Shown piece after piece: positions 36,851-47,621 of a DNA stretch of 64,000 bases. The translations under genes were made by a program, and so were the position numbers. The notes under the pieces were generated by a model. It worked only from the letters and a program-made list of their open reading frames with translations, was not told the DNA's origin and did no database searches. This DNA comes from Arthrobacter pascens (GTDB lineage Bacteria > Actinomycetota > Actinomycetes > Actinomycetales > Micrococcaceae). Location: the NCBI RefSeq assembly GCF_030816475.1, contig NZ_JAUSXF010000001.1, positions 3,100,001 to 3,164,000 of the forward strand, written 5' to 3'. How positions within the stretch are numbered: the stretch's first letter is position 1; each line of letters begins with the position of its first letter.

Positions 36851-37768
36851 ATGGCTAAGGCTCGTTTGCCGTGGCATGTGTTCCGTCCGGTTCTTCTGGC
36901 TGGTGCCGCTACCCTCGCATGGTTAGCGCTTTCCACTTCTGCCGCCACCGCTGACTCTTCGACAGATTCTTTGCTCAGCGGCGTAACGTCTTCGGTATCG
37001 TCCCTTTCTGCACCATTGACCGGGCCAGCCGGCCCCGCATCAAATGCAGTCATCCCCGCTTCCGAACCTTCCGCCTACGGGCTTCTTCAGCCTGTCGTGG
37101 GAAGCATTCCCGGTGCAGCCGATCAGCTGATTGGCCGGACTCCGGTGATCAACCAGGTAGTACCGGCAGGAGCCGTTTCCGCGGTCTCAAGTCCCGCCGT
37201 CGCAGTGGTCAACGATACCGCCGCAGGTTTGGTAGAGACCGTGAGCACGCCGCTCGTCGAAGCGGTCCCTGTGCTTGAACCCGTACTGCTGCCCGTTGCC
37301 GAACTCGTGAATGACATCGTCCCGCTGCCGGTTTCGATCCCCGACCTCGAGTCCGCAAACTTAGAGCCTGTCGCTGCACTTCCCGTGGATCTGGCGGTAG
37401 CCGAAGGCACTGCAAACCAGGACTCGGAGTTCGTCGCCGCCGCTATCGGTCCTGCTGCCGGTGCAGTGGCGCCGCAGCAAGACTCAGCCGGGATGCCCCT
37501 TTCTGCCTCACTGGCCAGCGCAGGCGCGGGCTCGCCTTGGGCGGGGACCCCGGTCACTGCAGATCCACCGCCGGCTCCTGCCCCCGCCCCGCCAGGCCCG
37601 TCTTCTGGCTCGGGCGGCAGCATTTCATCCGCCGGCTCTGGCGGTTCAGCCGCGTGGCTGGCCTTCTTAGATTTTTACCTTCCCCCCGCCGGCAGTGTTC
37701 CGCTCAGCGGAACCTCCACGCATGCCCCTTCCGCGGTCTCCTTCGACCCCGGCTCATCCCCTGACTAG
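36851..37768 (+). CDS. Secreted protein with C-terminal DPGSSPD motif (paralog 1)
   Basis: A 305-aa exported protein of unknown function. Signal peptide: basic start, hydrophobic segment RPVLLAGAATLAWLAL, then TSAATAD. The mature part is rich in Val, Pro, Ala and Leu, with a Pro/Ser/Gly-rich linker (about 235-270) and ends in SFDPGSSPD. The protein at 54465 shares the signal-peptide layout and the same last seven residues, so the two are paralogs. ATG 36851 has GGGGGTG 6 bases upstream; a GTG at 36842 is possible. It precedes the LAKTG surface protein gene by 87 bases. No enzyme motif is seen. Confidence 0.8.
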   Translation: MAKARLPWHVFRPVLLAGAATLAWLALSTSAATADSSTDSLLSGVTSSVSSLSAPLTGPAGPASNAVIPASEPSAYGLLQPVVGSIPGAADQLIGRTPVINQVVPAGAVSAVSSPAVAVVNDTAAGLVETVSTPLVEAVPVLEPVLLPVAELVNDIVPLPVSIPDLESANLEPVAALPVDLAVAEGTANQDSEFVAAAIGPAAGAVAPQQDSAGMPLSASLASAGAGSPWAGTPVTADPPPAPAPAPPGPSSGSGGSISSAGSGGSAAWLAFLDFYLPPAGSVPLSGTSTHAPSAVSFDPGSSPD

Positions 37769-37855
37769 TTAGGCCCTTTTCTGCCCTTCGCCGGCAGAAC
37801 ACGGCCATTCGGGTTGCTCTCGGGCGCCTACATCAACTTGTCAGGAGACAGCATC

Positions 37856-39427
37856 ATGCATTCCAATTTTCGCAGGGGGCTGCTTAGCACCCTCTTCGCC
37901 GGAGGGCTACTGGCCCTCGGCGCCACCGCAGCAAGTGCTGCGGATACTACAAGCGGAGCAGATCTTTCCGCATCCGCCCAGGTCTCGGCGGCAACATCCG
38001 CTGATGCGACGTCGTTGAACCTGCTGGGTGGCTCAACGCCGTCAGGAACCGCGGATGTTGCCGCTGCCGTCGATGTTGCCGTTGGCAGCGGTAGCTCTGG
38101 ACCGGCAGCCGGCAACACTGTTCTCGCCGCGGCAGCCGACGTAGCCCTCGGGCTCGGCAGCGCCCCGGCAGGCACCACTGACGTGACCGCGGCAGCCGAC
38201 GTAGCCCTCGGGCTCGGCAGCGCTCCGGCAGGCACCGCCGACGTGGCGGCAGCAGCCGACGTAGCCCTCGGGCTCGGCAACGTGGCAGGTACTGGCACCA
38301 CGAGTGACGTAGCGGCAGCAGCCGACGTAGCCCTCGGGCTCGGCAACGCCCCGGCAGGCACCGCCGACGTGGCCGCAGCAGCCGACGTAGCCCTCGGGCT
38401 CGGCAACGCCCCGGCAGGAACCGCCGACGTGGCCGCAGCAGCCGACGTAGCCCTCGGACTCGGCAACCTCACAGGCACCGGAACCACCGGCGACCCCGCC
38501 GCTGACCTCACCGCAGCAGCCGACATCGCCCTCGGACTCGGCAACCTCACAGGCACCGGAACCACCGGCGACCCCGCCGCTGACCTCACCGCAGCAGCCG
38601 ACATCGCCCTCGGACTCGGCAACCTCACAGGCACCGGAACCACCGGCGACCCCGCCGCTGACCTCACCGCAGCAGCCGACATCGCCCTCGGACTCGGCAA
38701 CCTCACAGGCACCGGAACCACCGGCGACCCCGCCGCTGACCTCACCGCAGCAGCCGACATCGCCCTCGGACTCGGCAACCTCACAGGCACCGGAACCACC
38801 GCCGACGTGGCGGCAGCAGCCGACGTAGCCCTCGGGCTCGGCAACCTGACAGGCACCGACACCACCGGCGACGTGGCGGCAGCAGCCGACGTAGCCCTCG
38901 GGCTCGGCAACCTGACAGGCACCGACACCACCGGCGACCCCGCCGCTGACCTCACCGCAGCAGTCGACGTAGCCCTTGGACTTGGCACCTCTGATCTGCT
39001 GGGTGATGTGACCACGGGCATCGGTGGATCAGTCATCATCGGTGGTGGAACTGACGGAACCGGCACCCCCGGGACCGGAACGCCCGGAACCGGAACCCCG
39101 GGAACCGGAACCCCGGGAACCGGGACTGGCAGCACCGGGACAGCTGGCGACACCGACCCGACAGGAACTAGCGGAACTGGAACAACCGGAACCAACGCGG
39201 GAACGGGAACCGGCAACGGCGGCATCACAGTTACTCCTGCCGGGTCAACGACGGCGGGGACAGTGGCGGCCGTGGGAACCTCACTGGCTAACACGGGCAG
39301 TGCTCCCGCTCAGGGTTCCAATACGCTGGCCAAGACCGGCGTAAACGGGACTGTGGTCACTGCAGCCCTGCTCCTTCTCGTTGCCGGACTGCTGCTGCTT
39401 CTCTACCGGCGCCGCAGGACGTCCTAG
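37856..39427 (+). CDS. Cell-wall-anchored repeat protein with LAXTG sorting signal
   Basis: A 523-aa surface protein. Signal peptide (RRGLLSTLFAGGLLALGATA, then ASA-AD), then a Ser/Ala-rich segment and 13 repeats built on D(V/I)ALGLG followed by a PAGTADV or NLTGTGTTGDPAAD spacer. A GTGTP repeat stretch and a Gly/Thr-rich stalk follow. The C-terminus is LAKTG (about 491-495), a hydrophobic helix and RRRR, the layout used by class E sortases (LAXTG). ATG 37856 has TCAGGAGA upstream. The repeats are regular and acidic/hydrophobic; function (adhesion, structure) is inferred only from the layout. Confidence 0.85.
   Translation: MHSNFRRGLLSTLFAGGLLALGATAASAADTTSGADLSASAQVSAATSADATSLNLLGGSTPSGTADVAAAVDVAVGSGSSGPAAGNTVLAAAADVALGLGSAPAGTTDVTAAADVALGLGSAPAGTADVAAAADVALGLGNVAGTGTTSDVAAAADVALGLGNAPAGTADVAAAADVALGLGNAPAGTADVAAAADVALGLGNLTGTGTTGDPAADLTAAADIALGLGNLTGTGTTGDPAADLTAAADIALGLGNLTGTGTTGDPAADLTAAADIALGLGNLTGTGTTGDPAADLTAAADIALGLGNLTGTGTTADVAAAADVALGLGNLTGTDTTGDVAAAADVALGLGNLTGTDTTGDPAADLTAAVDVALGLGTSDLLGDVTTGIGGSVIIGGGTDGTGTPGTGTPGTGTPGTGTPGTGTGSTGTAGDTDPTGTSGTGTTGTNAGTGTGNGGITVTPAGSTTAGTVAAVGTSLANTGSAPAQGSNTLAKTGVNGTVVTAALLLLVAGLLLLLYRRRRTS
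38461..38850 (+). repeat. 78-bp tandem repeats inside the surface-protein gene
   Basis: Units start at 38461, 38539, 38617, 38695 and 38773. The first four are almost identical over the full 78 bp (26 codons); the fifth diverges after its first half. Shorter 48-66 bp versions flank them (38130-38460 and 38800-38990). Identity at third codon positions points to recent expansion. Confidence 0.9.
39058..39140 (+). repeat. GTGTP-coding short tandem repeats
   Basis: Five or so 15-bp units built on GGAACCGGAAC and variants encode GTGTP repeats. They form a flexible stalk before the sorting signal of the surface protein. Confidence 0.75.
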
Positions 39428-39750
39428 ACGTCTGAGACGGGACCCGGAGCAGACCAGTTGGCAGTCTGAATTCGTCGCCAGTCATGGCACCAGGCAACGA
39501 CCCAGAGGAAAGGAGGTGGCCGCCCGAGCATCCTAATTAATTAGCACTTGTCCTTGTGACGGTGGTCCGGCCCGAAGGTCTCGTTTGACGTCGGCGCCGG
39601 GCCGCCTGCGGCCGTTTGGCCATCCGTCGGGCACCCCCGCACTGCCCGATCCGAAAGGAGTCCAAACCCGGATGACACCGTGCCCCCATGCCTTCCCGCC
39701 CGTATAATTTTGGGTAGAAAGTGCCGCATCGCACGGGGAGGGAACGGGTC
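39428..39750. other. 323-bp intergenic region with a perfect anti-16S match and an AT palindrome
   Basis: No convincing gene. It contains AAAGGAGGTG (39509-39518), a complete complement of the 16S rRNA 3' end, without an ATG, GTG or TTG at a proper distance. CTAATTAATTAG (39532-39543), a perfect 12-bp palindrome, follows. TATAAT at 39703-39708 is a likely -10 for the kinase gene. A short Arg-rich frame on the minus strand (39537-39623) is not convincing. Confidence 0.6.
39703..39708 (+). promoter_or_regulatory. -10 hexamer of the Ser/Thr kinase gene
   Basis: A consensus TATAAT 42 bases upstream of the kinase ATG. No good -35 is visible at 17 bases. Confidence 0.5.
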
Positions 39751-41004
39751 ATGGTGGCGGATTCGCCCAGCTCCATCAGGAATGAGGTGGTTGGCGGACG
39801 CTACCGGCTCGGCGAAGTGATCGGCCGCGGCGGAATGTCCTCTGTTTACTGTGCCCGGGACGAGAACCTGGGCCGCGACGTGGCCTTGAAGCTCTTCGCC
39901 CCCCAGGCTCCGGATGCTGAGGAGCTGAAGCGACAGGAAGCCGAAATACAGCTGCTCGCCACGCTCAACCACCCCGGCCTGGTAACGCTTTTCGATGCCG
40001 GGATCGACACACGTATCCCGGATGAGCCCCGTCCGTTCCTGACCATGGAACTGGTGGATGGACAGGACCTGCGGACCCGGATCGGGCTTGGCCCTGTCCC
40101 GTTGGATGAGCTTGCGGTCATCGGGGCGGGCATCGCTGACGCGCTTGCCTACGTGCACGGGCTCGGCATCATCCACCGGGATGTCAAGCCTGCCAATATC
40201 CTGCTGGTGCAGATCCGTCCCGGCGAACCGCTGCGGCCCAAGCTGACCGATTTCGGCATCGCCAGGATCGCAGACTCACCGCGGCTCACGGCCACGGGGA
40301 CGATGGTGGGAACGGCAGCCTACCTCAGCCCCGAACAGGCCATGGGTTCGCCCGTTACGCCGGCCTCGGACATCTACTCCCTCGGACTGGTCCTGCTCGA
40401 ATGCATCAAGCGCACCGTGGAATATCCGGGAAACGCTGTGGAGTCAGCTGTCGCCCGCCTCCACCGCGCACCGGAGATCCCCGATGATGTCCCGTCCGAA
40501 TGGGCAGACCTGATCAGGTCGATGACTGCGGTTGAACCGCTGATGCGCCCGGCAGCCGGGGACGTCGAAATCGCCCTGCGTCAGGCCCTGGTCTCTCCGG
40601 GCTCCACCCCCGGCGAACTGTCGCCGGAACCCACTCTGGTGCTACCGGCCATGCCATTCCGGCCTCCGTCCATCTCCTCCCCCGAACCTGCCCGGGAAGT
40701 TCAGGAGAGCACCGCCGGGCATACGCTGACGCTTACCGATCGAACGCCACCTTCCAGGCGCCCGGCAACCGGCCATCCCCGGACTCGGCTCCAACACAAG
40801 CGGAAAGGCAGGGGCAGAACCAGGGGCATTGCCAACTGGATCTGGCTCGCCGCCGTACTGGCTGCCGTTGCCATTCTGGCGGGGGCAGCGGCACTGACAG
40901 CGGGCGTGTCCAGATCCTCAACATCCGACGTCGTTCCTTACCCGACCGTCACCGGCACCCTGGGTGACCATCTCAAGGAACTTCAGAAGAGCGTGCAACC
41001 ATGA
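39751..41004 (+). CDS. Transmembrane serine/threonine protein kinase (PknB type)
   Basis: A 417-aa Hanks-type kinase. P-loop IGRGGMSSVY, ATP-anchoring Lys47 (VALKLF), catalytic HRDVKPAN with Asp144 and DFG Asp167 are intact, so it should be active. After a Pro-rich linker there is a basic stretch and one transmembrane helix (about 362-386), then only about 30 extracytoplasmic residues, so it lacks PASTA domains. ATG 39751 has a GGGAGGGA ribosome site; a GTG at 39721 is less likely. The lipoprotein gene downstream overlaps by 4 bases and may encode its sensor or partner. Confidence 0.92.
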   Translation: MVADSPSSIRNEVVGGRYRLGEVIGRGGMSSVYCARDENLGRDVALKLFAPQAPDAEELKRQEAEIQLLATLNHPGLVTLFDAGIDTRIPDEPRPFLTMELVDGQDLRTRIGLGPVPLDELAVIGAGIADALAYVHGLGIIHRDVKPANILLVQIRPGEPLRPKLTDFGIARIADSPRLTATGTMVGTAAYLSPEQAMGSPVTPASDIYSLGLVLLECIKRTVEYPGNAVESAVARLHRAPEIPDDVPSEWADLIRSMTAVEPLMRPAAGDVEIALRQALVSPGSTPGELSPEPTLVLPAMPFRPPSISSPEPAREVQESTAGHTLTLTDRTPPSRRPATGHPRTRLQHKRKGRGRTRGIANWIWLAAVLAAVAILAGAAALTAGVSRSSTSDVVPYPTVTGTLGDHLKELQKSVQP

Positions 41005-41504
41005 ACCGGCCAAAGGACAGACACCGGAAATTCGCGCGCCTCACCGCGGTTATCACCGTCCTAATTCTGATGCTCGCATCAGCACTTGTGGCGTGCGCTC
41101 CCGTCGACTCCGGCCTGCAGCGCGACGCTGCCCGCCAGCTTCAGGAACGCGTGCTCGGCGTTAGCCAGGCAGCCGCGGGCAACGACCCCGCTGGGGCGTT
41201 GTCGGCCCTGGAACGCCTGGAAGCGGATCTCGCTGCTGCATCATCAAGCGGCCAGGTCTCCGAGGACCGCCGGCGAAGCATCATGACCGCCGTTGCCGCG
41301 GTCCGTGCCGATCTGGCCGCATCGAAGGCGGCGGCTGACGCGGCAGCAGCCAAAGCGACAGCGGAAGCAGCAGCCGCCGAAAAGGCCACAGCGGACGCAG
41401 CTGCTGCGGCAAAAGCTGCCGAGGACGCTCCGGTCTCCGTGGCGCCGCCACCATCGGATAACGGCAAGGGAAACGGGGGCAAAGGCAAAGGCAAAGCCGG
41501 GTGA
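41001..41504 (+). CDS. Ala-rich lipoprotein coupled to the kinase
   Basis: A 167-aa lipoprotein: basic N-terminus, hydrophobic signal and lipobox ALVAC at about residue 32. The mature part is helical and Ala/Glu/Arg-rich (predicted coiled coil about 40-145) with A-K-A-type repeats, ending in a Gly/Lys-rich tail (GKGNGGKGKGKAG). No homologue was recognised. ATGA overlap with the kinase gene means coupled translation. A role as extracellular partner of the kinase is inference. Confidence 0.8.
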   Translation: MNRPKDRHRKFARLTAVITVLILMLASALVACAPVDSGLQRDAARQLQERVLGVSQAAAGNDPAGALSALERLEADLAAASSSGQVSEDRRRSIMTAVAAVRADLAASKAAADAAAAKATAEAAAAEKATADAAAAAKAAEDAPVSVAPPPSDNGKGNGGKGKGKAG

Positions 41505-41561
41505 CGCAAGGTCGGTTGACACAAGGTGTTTGCGCGCAGGTACTGAAGATCCAAAACTAAA

Positions 41562-41593
41562 GGCGGCGCCCCGGTTGCCCGGGGCGCCGCTTT
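41562..41593. terminator. Bidirectional terminator between the lipoprotein gene and icd
   Basis: A perfect 12-bp GC stem (41563-41574 with 41579-41590) and TTGC loop. It has TTTC on the plus side and a T-rich run (CTTTAGTTTT) on the minus side, suiting two convergent genes. Confidence 0.8.
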
Positions 41594-41632
41594 CATGGAT
41601 TGCCGGCTGGTGAGACGCCGGCCTGGAACCTC

Positions 41633-43852
<2,220 letters not shown>

Positions 43853-44080
43853 GCGCGGGCGTCTCCCTGGAGGTCGGCTTATTTTTGGAAATCCGGTCTA
43901 TTCACCACGTCTAACTTACCTGAGGACGAGGCTCAGAACCCTACCAAAAAGCTTGGACTCCATTTGCGTTACTGCCCTGATTAGCGCGCAAAGTGCCCGA
44001 CGGCGGCGGCCCATTTCAGCTGGCCGGCCGCCCTCGCGCTTTACGTCCGGAAAAAACGGCTCCCGACTTTGTCTGATCCG

Positions 44081-44308
44081 TCAGCGGCGTTTGTGGGGAA
44101 GATCACTGGGCCACAGCTGTACGTACTTGGGGTCTTGGCGGCGGAGCTGTTCCGTAGCCGTGAACGAGTGGACAGGATCCACGTCACGCAGCTGGAGGGC
44201 ATCGGCCCGGGCGGCAATCTCGGAGACGGCGTCCCGATCGCTTTCACCCGCGGCAGGCTGATGGCCGTCAAGCTGGGACTGTTTTGATGATCGCCGGAAG
44301 GGAAACAT
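44081..44308 (-). CDS. Small hypothetical protein
   Basis: A possible 75-aa protein starting at ATG 44308 and ending QLWPSDLPHKRR. The composition (charged, with aromatic residues toward the C-terminus) looks protein-like compared with the other frames. No known domain. The ribosome site is weak, and the frame is open further upstream to 44419. It sits alone between icd and the protease gene. Confidence 0.45.
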   Translation of the reverse strand: MFPFRRSSKQSQLDGHQPAAGESDRDAVSEIAARADALQLRDVDPVHSFTATEQLRRQDPKYVQLWPSDLPHKRR

Positions 44309-44560
44309 GACGTGGGCCCCAATTCGTTTCGTGTCCGGAGCCCAGTCGGACAAACCACTGCTGATATGAGCAAGATACTCGCCTTGGCGCGGCCGCACCA
44401 GAGGACGCGCTGTTACCACCTGGGAACGCTGTAGCTGGACTCGCCCGGTGAGCGCCTACGCGATACGTCACTCCTATTTACAAAGCTGTCATATCCGGAT
44501 AAATTCGTAGGCCACAGGCGGGCTCGGCGGGCCTCCCCCACAAGTTCAGACAGGACAACG

Positions 44561-45544
44561 ATGACACATACCAGGTCTCTAGCTGCCGGCCTTTTAAGCC
44601 TCTCGGCGGCAGCCCTTCTGGCGCTTGGTGCAGCGGGTGGTGCCACGGCCGCTCCGTCGGGATCGGACGACCATAAGGCCCCCTCGGTGACGAGCGCCAC
44701 GGTGGACAGCTCAGGGGTGGCGGACTACTGGACTGCCGACCGCATGCTCAATGCCGTCCCCGGTGATGTCCTGGCCGGAAAAGCCCTGGAACGTGGGAAC
44801 ACCACAAACGCCGCGGCAGTGGAGAAGGGCGCCGACACGAAGGTCGCTCCTTCAAAAGGCAAATCGACCATCGCCGTGAGTGAGTCTCCCGTGGACCACA
44901 TCGGCAAAGTCTTCTTCACCCTGGCCGGCGTGAACTACGTCTGCTCCGGCAATGCCGTGACGTCAGCCAACAAGAGCACCGTCACCACCGCTGGCCACTG
45001 TGTGAATGAAGGGCCTGGGGCCTTCGCCACCAACTTTGCCTTTGTTCCTGCCTACCTGAACGGCACAGCGCCCTACGGGAAATGGACAGCCAGGGCACTG
45101 TACGCACCAACGCAGTGGAGTTCGAAGGGTGACATGCAGTATGACACCGGGTTTGCAGTGATGAACCAGCTCAACGGCAAGTACCTGTCTGACGTCGTGA
45201 ACGAATCCGGAGTGGAGTTCAACGCCCCTCGTGGCCTGGCATACAAGGCCTTCGGCTATCCGGCAGCGTCGCCCTTCAACGGCGAGAGCCTCAAAAGCTG
45301 CTCCGGAACGGCCACCAACGACACCAACAACCCGCAGTTCAACACCCAGGGCATCCGCTGCGACATGACCGGCGGATCATCCGGCGGCCCTTGGATCATC
45401 CAAGGCAGCACCCCGGAAACGAGCGGTTCGAGCGGCCTCCAGAATTCCATCAACAGCTACGGCTACAGCGGCTCGTCCGTGATGTATGGCCCCTATTGGG
45501 GGTCGGTCATCCAGCAGACCTACTCAAGTGCAGCGGCATCCTAA
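44561..45544 (+). CDS. Secreted trypsin-like serine protease
   Basis: A 327-aa exported protease of the S1 type. Signal peptide about 1-31 (ends GGATA-AP), then a propeptide with DYWTADRM (about 55-62). The catalytic triad is His146 (TTAGHC), Asp195 (QYDTGF) and Ser274 (GGSSGGP). Cys128-Cys147 and Cys247-Cys267 could form disulfides. It resembles actinobacterial extracellular glutamyl/trypsin-like endopeptidases; specificity is not evident. AGGAC precedes the ATG. A short ORF overlaps the 3' end. Confidence 0.92.
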   Translation: MTHTRSLAAGLLSLSAAALLALGAAGGATAAPSGSDDHKAPSVTSATVDSSGVADYWTADRMLNAVPGDVLAGKALERGNTTNAAAVEKGADTKVAPSKGKSTIAVSESPVDHIGKVFFTLAGVNYVCSGNAVTSANKSTVTTAGHCVNEGPGAFATNFAFVPAYLNGTAPYGKWTARALYAPTQWSSKGDMQYDTGFAVMNQLNGKYLSDVVNESGVEFNAPRGLAYKAFGYPAASPFNGESLKSCSGTATNDTNNPQFNTQGIRCDMTGGSSGGPWIIQGSTPETSGSSGLQNSINSYGYSGSSVMYGPYWGSVIQQTYSSAAAS

Positions 45545-45725
45545 GGAGCCCTCGCCCGGCGAGGAACCCGTAAGCCACAGCGATCTTGCCCAGACGCACA
45601 GGGAGATCCTCGAGTACTGGACTCCCCAGCGAATGGCGGGTGCCAGGCCCCGGGAGCTTCGGTTTCCGGAGGGGGGTCCGCGTCTCAAGCAGCGGGGCGC
45701 GGACACTCAACCAGCCGAGTCCTAG
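45528..45725 (+). CDS. Short ORF with a protease-propeptide-like YWTPxRM motif
   Basis: A possible 65-aa product from GTG 45528, overlapping the protease stop by 17 bases. It contains EYWTPQRMAGARP at about residues 29-41, which resembles DYWTADRMLNAVP in the protease propeptide. It has no signal peptide or catalytic part. It could be a remnant of a second protease gene or a small inhibitor-like protein. No strong ribosome site is visible. Confidence 0.35.
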   Translation: MQRHPKEPSPGEEPVSHSDLAQTHREILEYWTPQRMAGARPRELRFPEGGPRLKQRGADTQPAES

Positions 45726-45740
45726 GTAGCCCCAAAAAGC

Positions 45741-45787
45741 CCGACGACGTCTCTCCCCTCACGGGGAGAGATGCCGTCGACGTTTTA
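45741..45787. terminator. Bidirectional terminator between the protease region and purH
   Basis: A stem built on TCTCTCCCC (45750-45758) and GGGGAGAGA (45763-45771) with outer CGACG/CGTCG pairs. It is followed by TTTT on the plus strand and has GCTTTTTGG on the minus strand. Confidence 0.8.
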
Positions 45788-45792
45788 ACTTC

Positions 45793-47469
45793 TTAGTGGA
45801 AGAAGTGGCGGGAGCCCGTGAAGTACATGGTGACGCCCGCGGCGTTGGCTGCGGCGATCACTTCCTCGTCCCTGACTGAGCCGCCGGGTTGGACCACCGC
45901 GCGGACTCCAGCATCGATCAGGATCTGCAGGCCGTCAGCGAACGGGAAGAACGCATCGGAGGCTGCCACTGCACCGCGGGCACGCTCCGGAACCTCGGTT
46001 CCGGTGTTTGAGGCACCAGATGCGCCGCCGGCCGCATCGACATCGGATGTCACCGTGACGCCAAGCGTGTTGGCCCGCTCCACAGCCAGGCGGCAGGAAT
46101 CGAGCCGGTTCACCTGTCCCATGCCGATGCCTACTGCCGCGCCTTGGGAGGCCAGCAGGATGGCGTTGGATTTGGCGGCACGGCAGGCGGTCCAGGCAAA
46201 CGCGAGGTCAGCCAGCGTGCTTTCATCAGCGGCTTCACCCGCTGCAAGGGTCCAGTTGGCGGGGTTGTCGCCGTCGGCGTCCACCTTGTCCGTTGTTTGG
46301 ACCAGCACGCCGCCGGAGACCTGCCGAATCTCAGCCGGGTAGCGGCCGTAGCCCTCGGGCAGGGCCAGCAGCCGGATGTTCTTCTTCTTGGACAGGATCT
46401 CCACGGCCTCGGGCTCGAATCCGGGGGCGATGACCACCTCCGTGAAGATGTTCGCCACGGTCCGGGCCATCCCGGCAGTCACCGTGCTGTTGGCGGCGAT
46501 GACGCCGCCGTAGGCGGAGACGGGGTCGCAGGCGTGGGCCTTGGCGTGGGCGTCGGCGATGGGGTCCGCGGCATCGGCTGAACCGACGGCGATACCGCAC
46601 GGGTTGGCGTGCTTGACGACGGCAACGGCAGGGCTGGAGAAGTCGTAGGCGGCGCGAAGGGCGGCGTCGGCGTCAACGAAGTTGTTGTAGCTCATGGCTT
46701 TTCCATGCAGCTGGTCCGCCTGGGCGATGCCTGCGGGAGCAGCCTTATCCACATAGAGCGCTGCCTGCTGGTGCGGGTTTTCGCCGTAGCGGAGAACCTC
46801 CGAGCGTTCCAGCGCCAGGCCGGCGTAGGCGGGCCAGTCGATCACGCCGTCGCCGTCTTCATCGAGGAACTGGCTGGCGGTCCACGTGGCCACGGCGTTG
46901 TCATAGGTGGCGGTGTGGGCGAACGCCTTGGCGGCCAGCCGGCGTCGTGTCTTCAGGTCAAAGCCGCCTTCGGCTGCCGCGGTGACCACCTCGCCATAGA
47001 AGGCAGGGTCAACGACTATGGCGACGGCGGCGTGGTTCTTGGCTGCCGAACGCACCATGGCGGGCCCTCCGATGTCGATCTGCTCGACGACGTCGTCCTG
47101 CGCTGCGCCGGACTTCACGGTCTCAACGAACGGGTAAAGGTTCACCACCACCAGGTCAAAGGTTTCGATGTCCATGCTGGCGAGGGTTTCCATGTGCGCG
47201 TGGACGCGGCGGTCAGCCAGGATGCCGCCGTGCACCCGGGGGTGGAGGGTCTTGACGCGGCCGTCCAGCATTTCCGGGGAGCCTGTGACTTCCTCGACTT
47301 CCTGGACGGGGATGCCGGCCTCGGCGATCTTCTTGGCGGTGGAGCCGGTGGAAACGATCTTGACTCCGGCTTCGTGCAGCCCCTTGGCGAGCTCCTCCAG
47401 GCCGGTCTTGTCGTAAACCGAGATCAAGGCCCGGCGGATGGGAACACGGTCAAGCTGCGTGAAGCTCAC
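45793..47469 (-). CDS. purH: Bifunctional AICAR transformylase/IMP cyclohydrolase
   Basis: PurH (558 aa) catalyses the last two steps of IMP synthesis, using 10-formyl-THF. The N-terminal cyclohydrolase domain has [13 protein letters not shown] and the [16 protein letters not shown] loop; the transformylase domain has [13 protein letters not shown] and the catalytic KHANPCG. A short Gly/Ala/Ser-rich insert (about 475-490) is unusual. In other Actinobacteria purH lies directly after purN; here an MFS gene and a DUF559 gene lie between them. Confidence 0.97.
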   Translation of the reverse strand: MSFTQLDRVPIRRALISVYDKTGLEELAKGLHEAGVKIVSTGSTAKKIAEAGIPVQEVEEVTGSPEMLDGRVKTLHPRVHGGILADRRVHAHMETLASMDIETFDLVVVNLYPFVETVKSGAAQDDVVEQIDIGGPAMVRSAAKNHAAVAIVVDPAFYGEVVTAAAEGGFDLKTRRRLAAKAFAHTATYDNAVATWTASQFLDEDGDGVIDWPAYAGLALERSEVLRYGENPHQQAALYVDKAAPAGIAQADQLHGKAMSYNNFVDADAALRAAYDFSSPAVAVVKHANPCGIAVGSADAADPIADAHAKAHACDPVSAYGGVIAANSTVTAGMARTVANIFTEVVIAPGFEPEAVEILSKKKNIRLLALPEGYGRYPAEIRQVSGGVLVQTTDKVDADGDNPANWTLAAGEAADESTLADLAFAWTACRAAKSNAILLASQGAAVGIGMGQVNRLDSCRLAVERANTLGVTVTSDVDAAGGASGASNTGTEVPERARGAVAASDAFFPFADGLQILIDAGVRAVVQPGGSVRDEEVIAAANAAGVTMYFTGSRHFFH

Positions 47470-47621
47470 AAAAGTCTCCGTCTTATCTCGCGGATCAACG
47501 CCGCGGTTGGTGGGGATAGGGCCAGTTTATCGTGAAGGCGGGGCCGATCCTCCAGCGGAGTGTCTACCGGCCGGAGTGTGAAGGTCTGTAGGCGCGGCTA
47601 GAGTTTTGGCAGGAGGCTGAG

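Noticed and set aside
38461..38850. Regular repeats resembling a CRISPR array
   Set aside because: Units are directly adjacent, without variable spacers, and keep the reading frame of the surface protein.
37828..39294. 488-codon minus-strand frame with SPRATSAAAATSAV repeats
   Set aside because: It mirrors the tandem repeats of the LAKTG protein; the plus strand has a signal peptide, sorting signal and ribosome site.
39505..39520. Possible 3' end of a 16S rRNA gene
   Set aside because: Only the anti-Shine-Dalgarno complement matches; the neighbouring bases are not rRNA-like.
39537..39776. Minus-strand frame ending in an Arg-rich stretch (MAKRPQAARRRRQTRPSGR)
   Set aside because: Considered as a small basic ribosomal protein such as bL37, but it does not match that family's pattern and has no good ribosome site.
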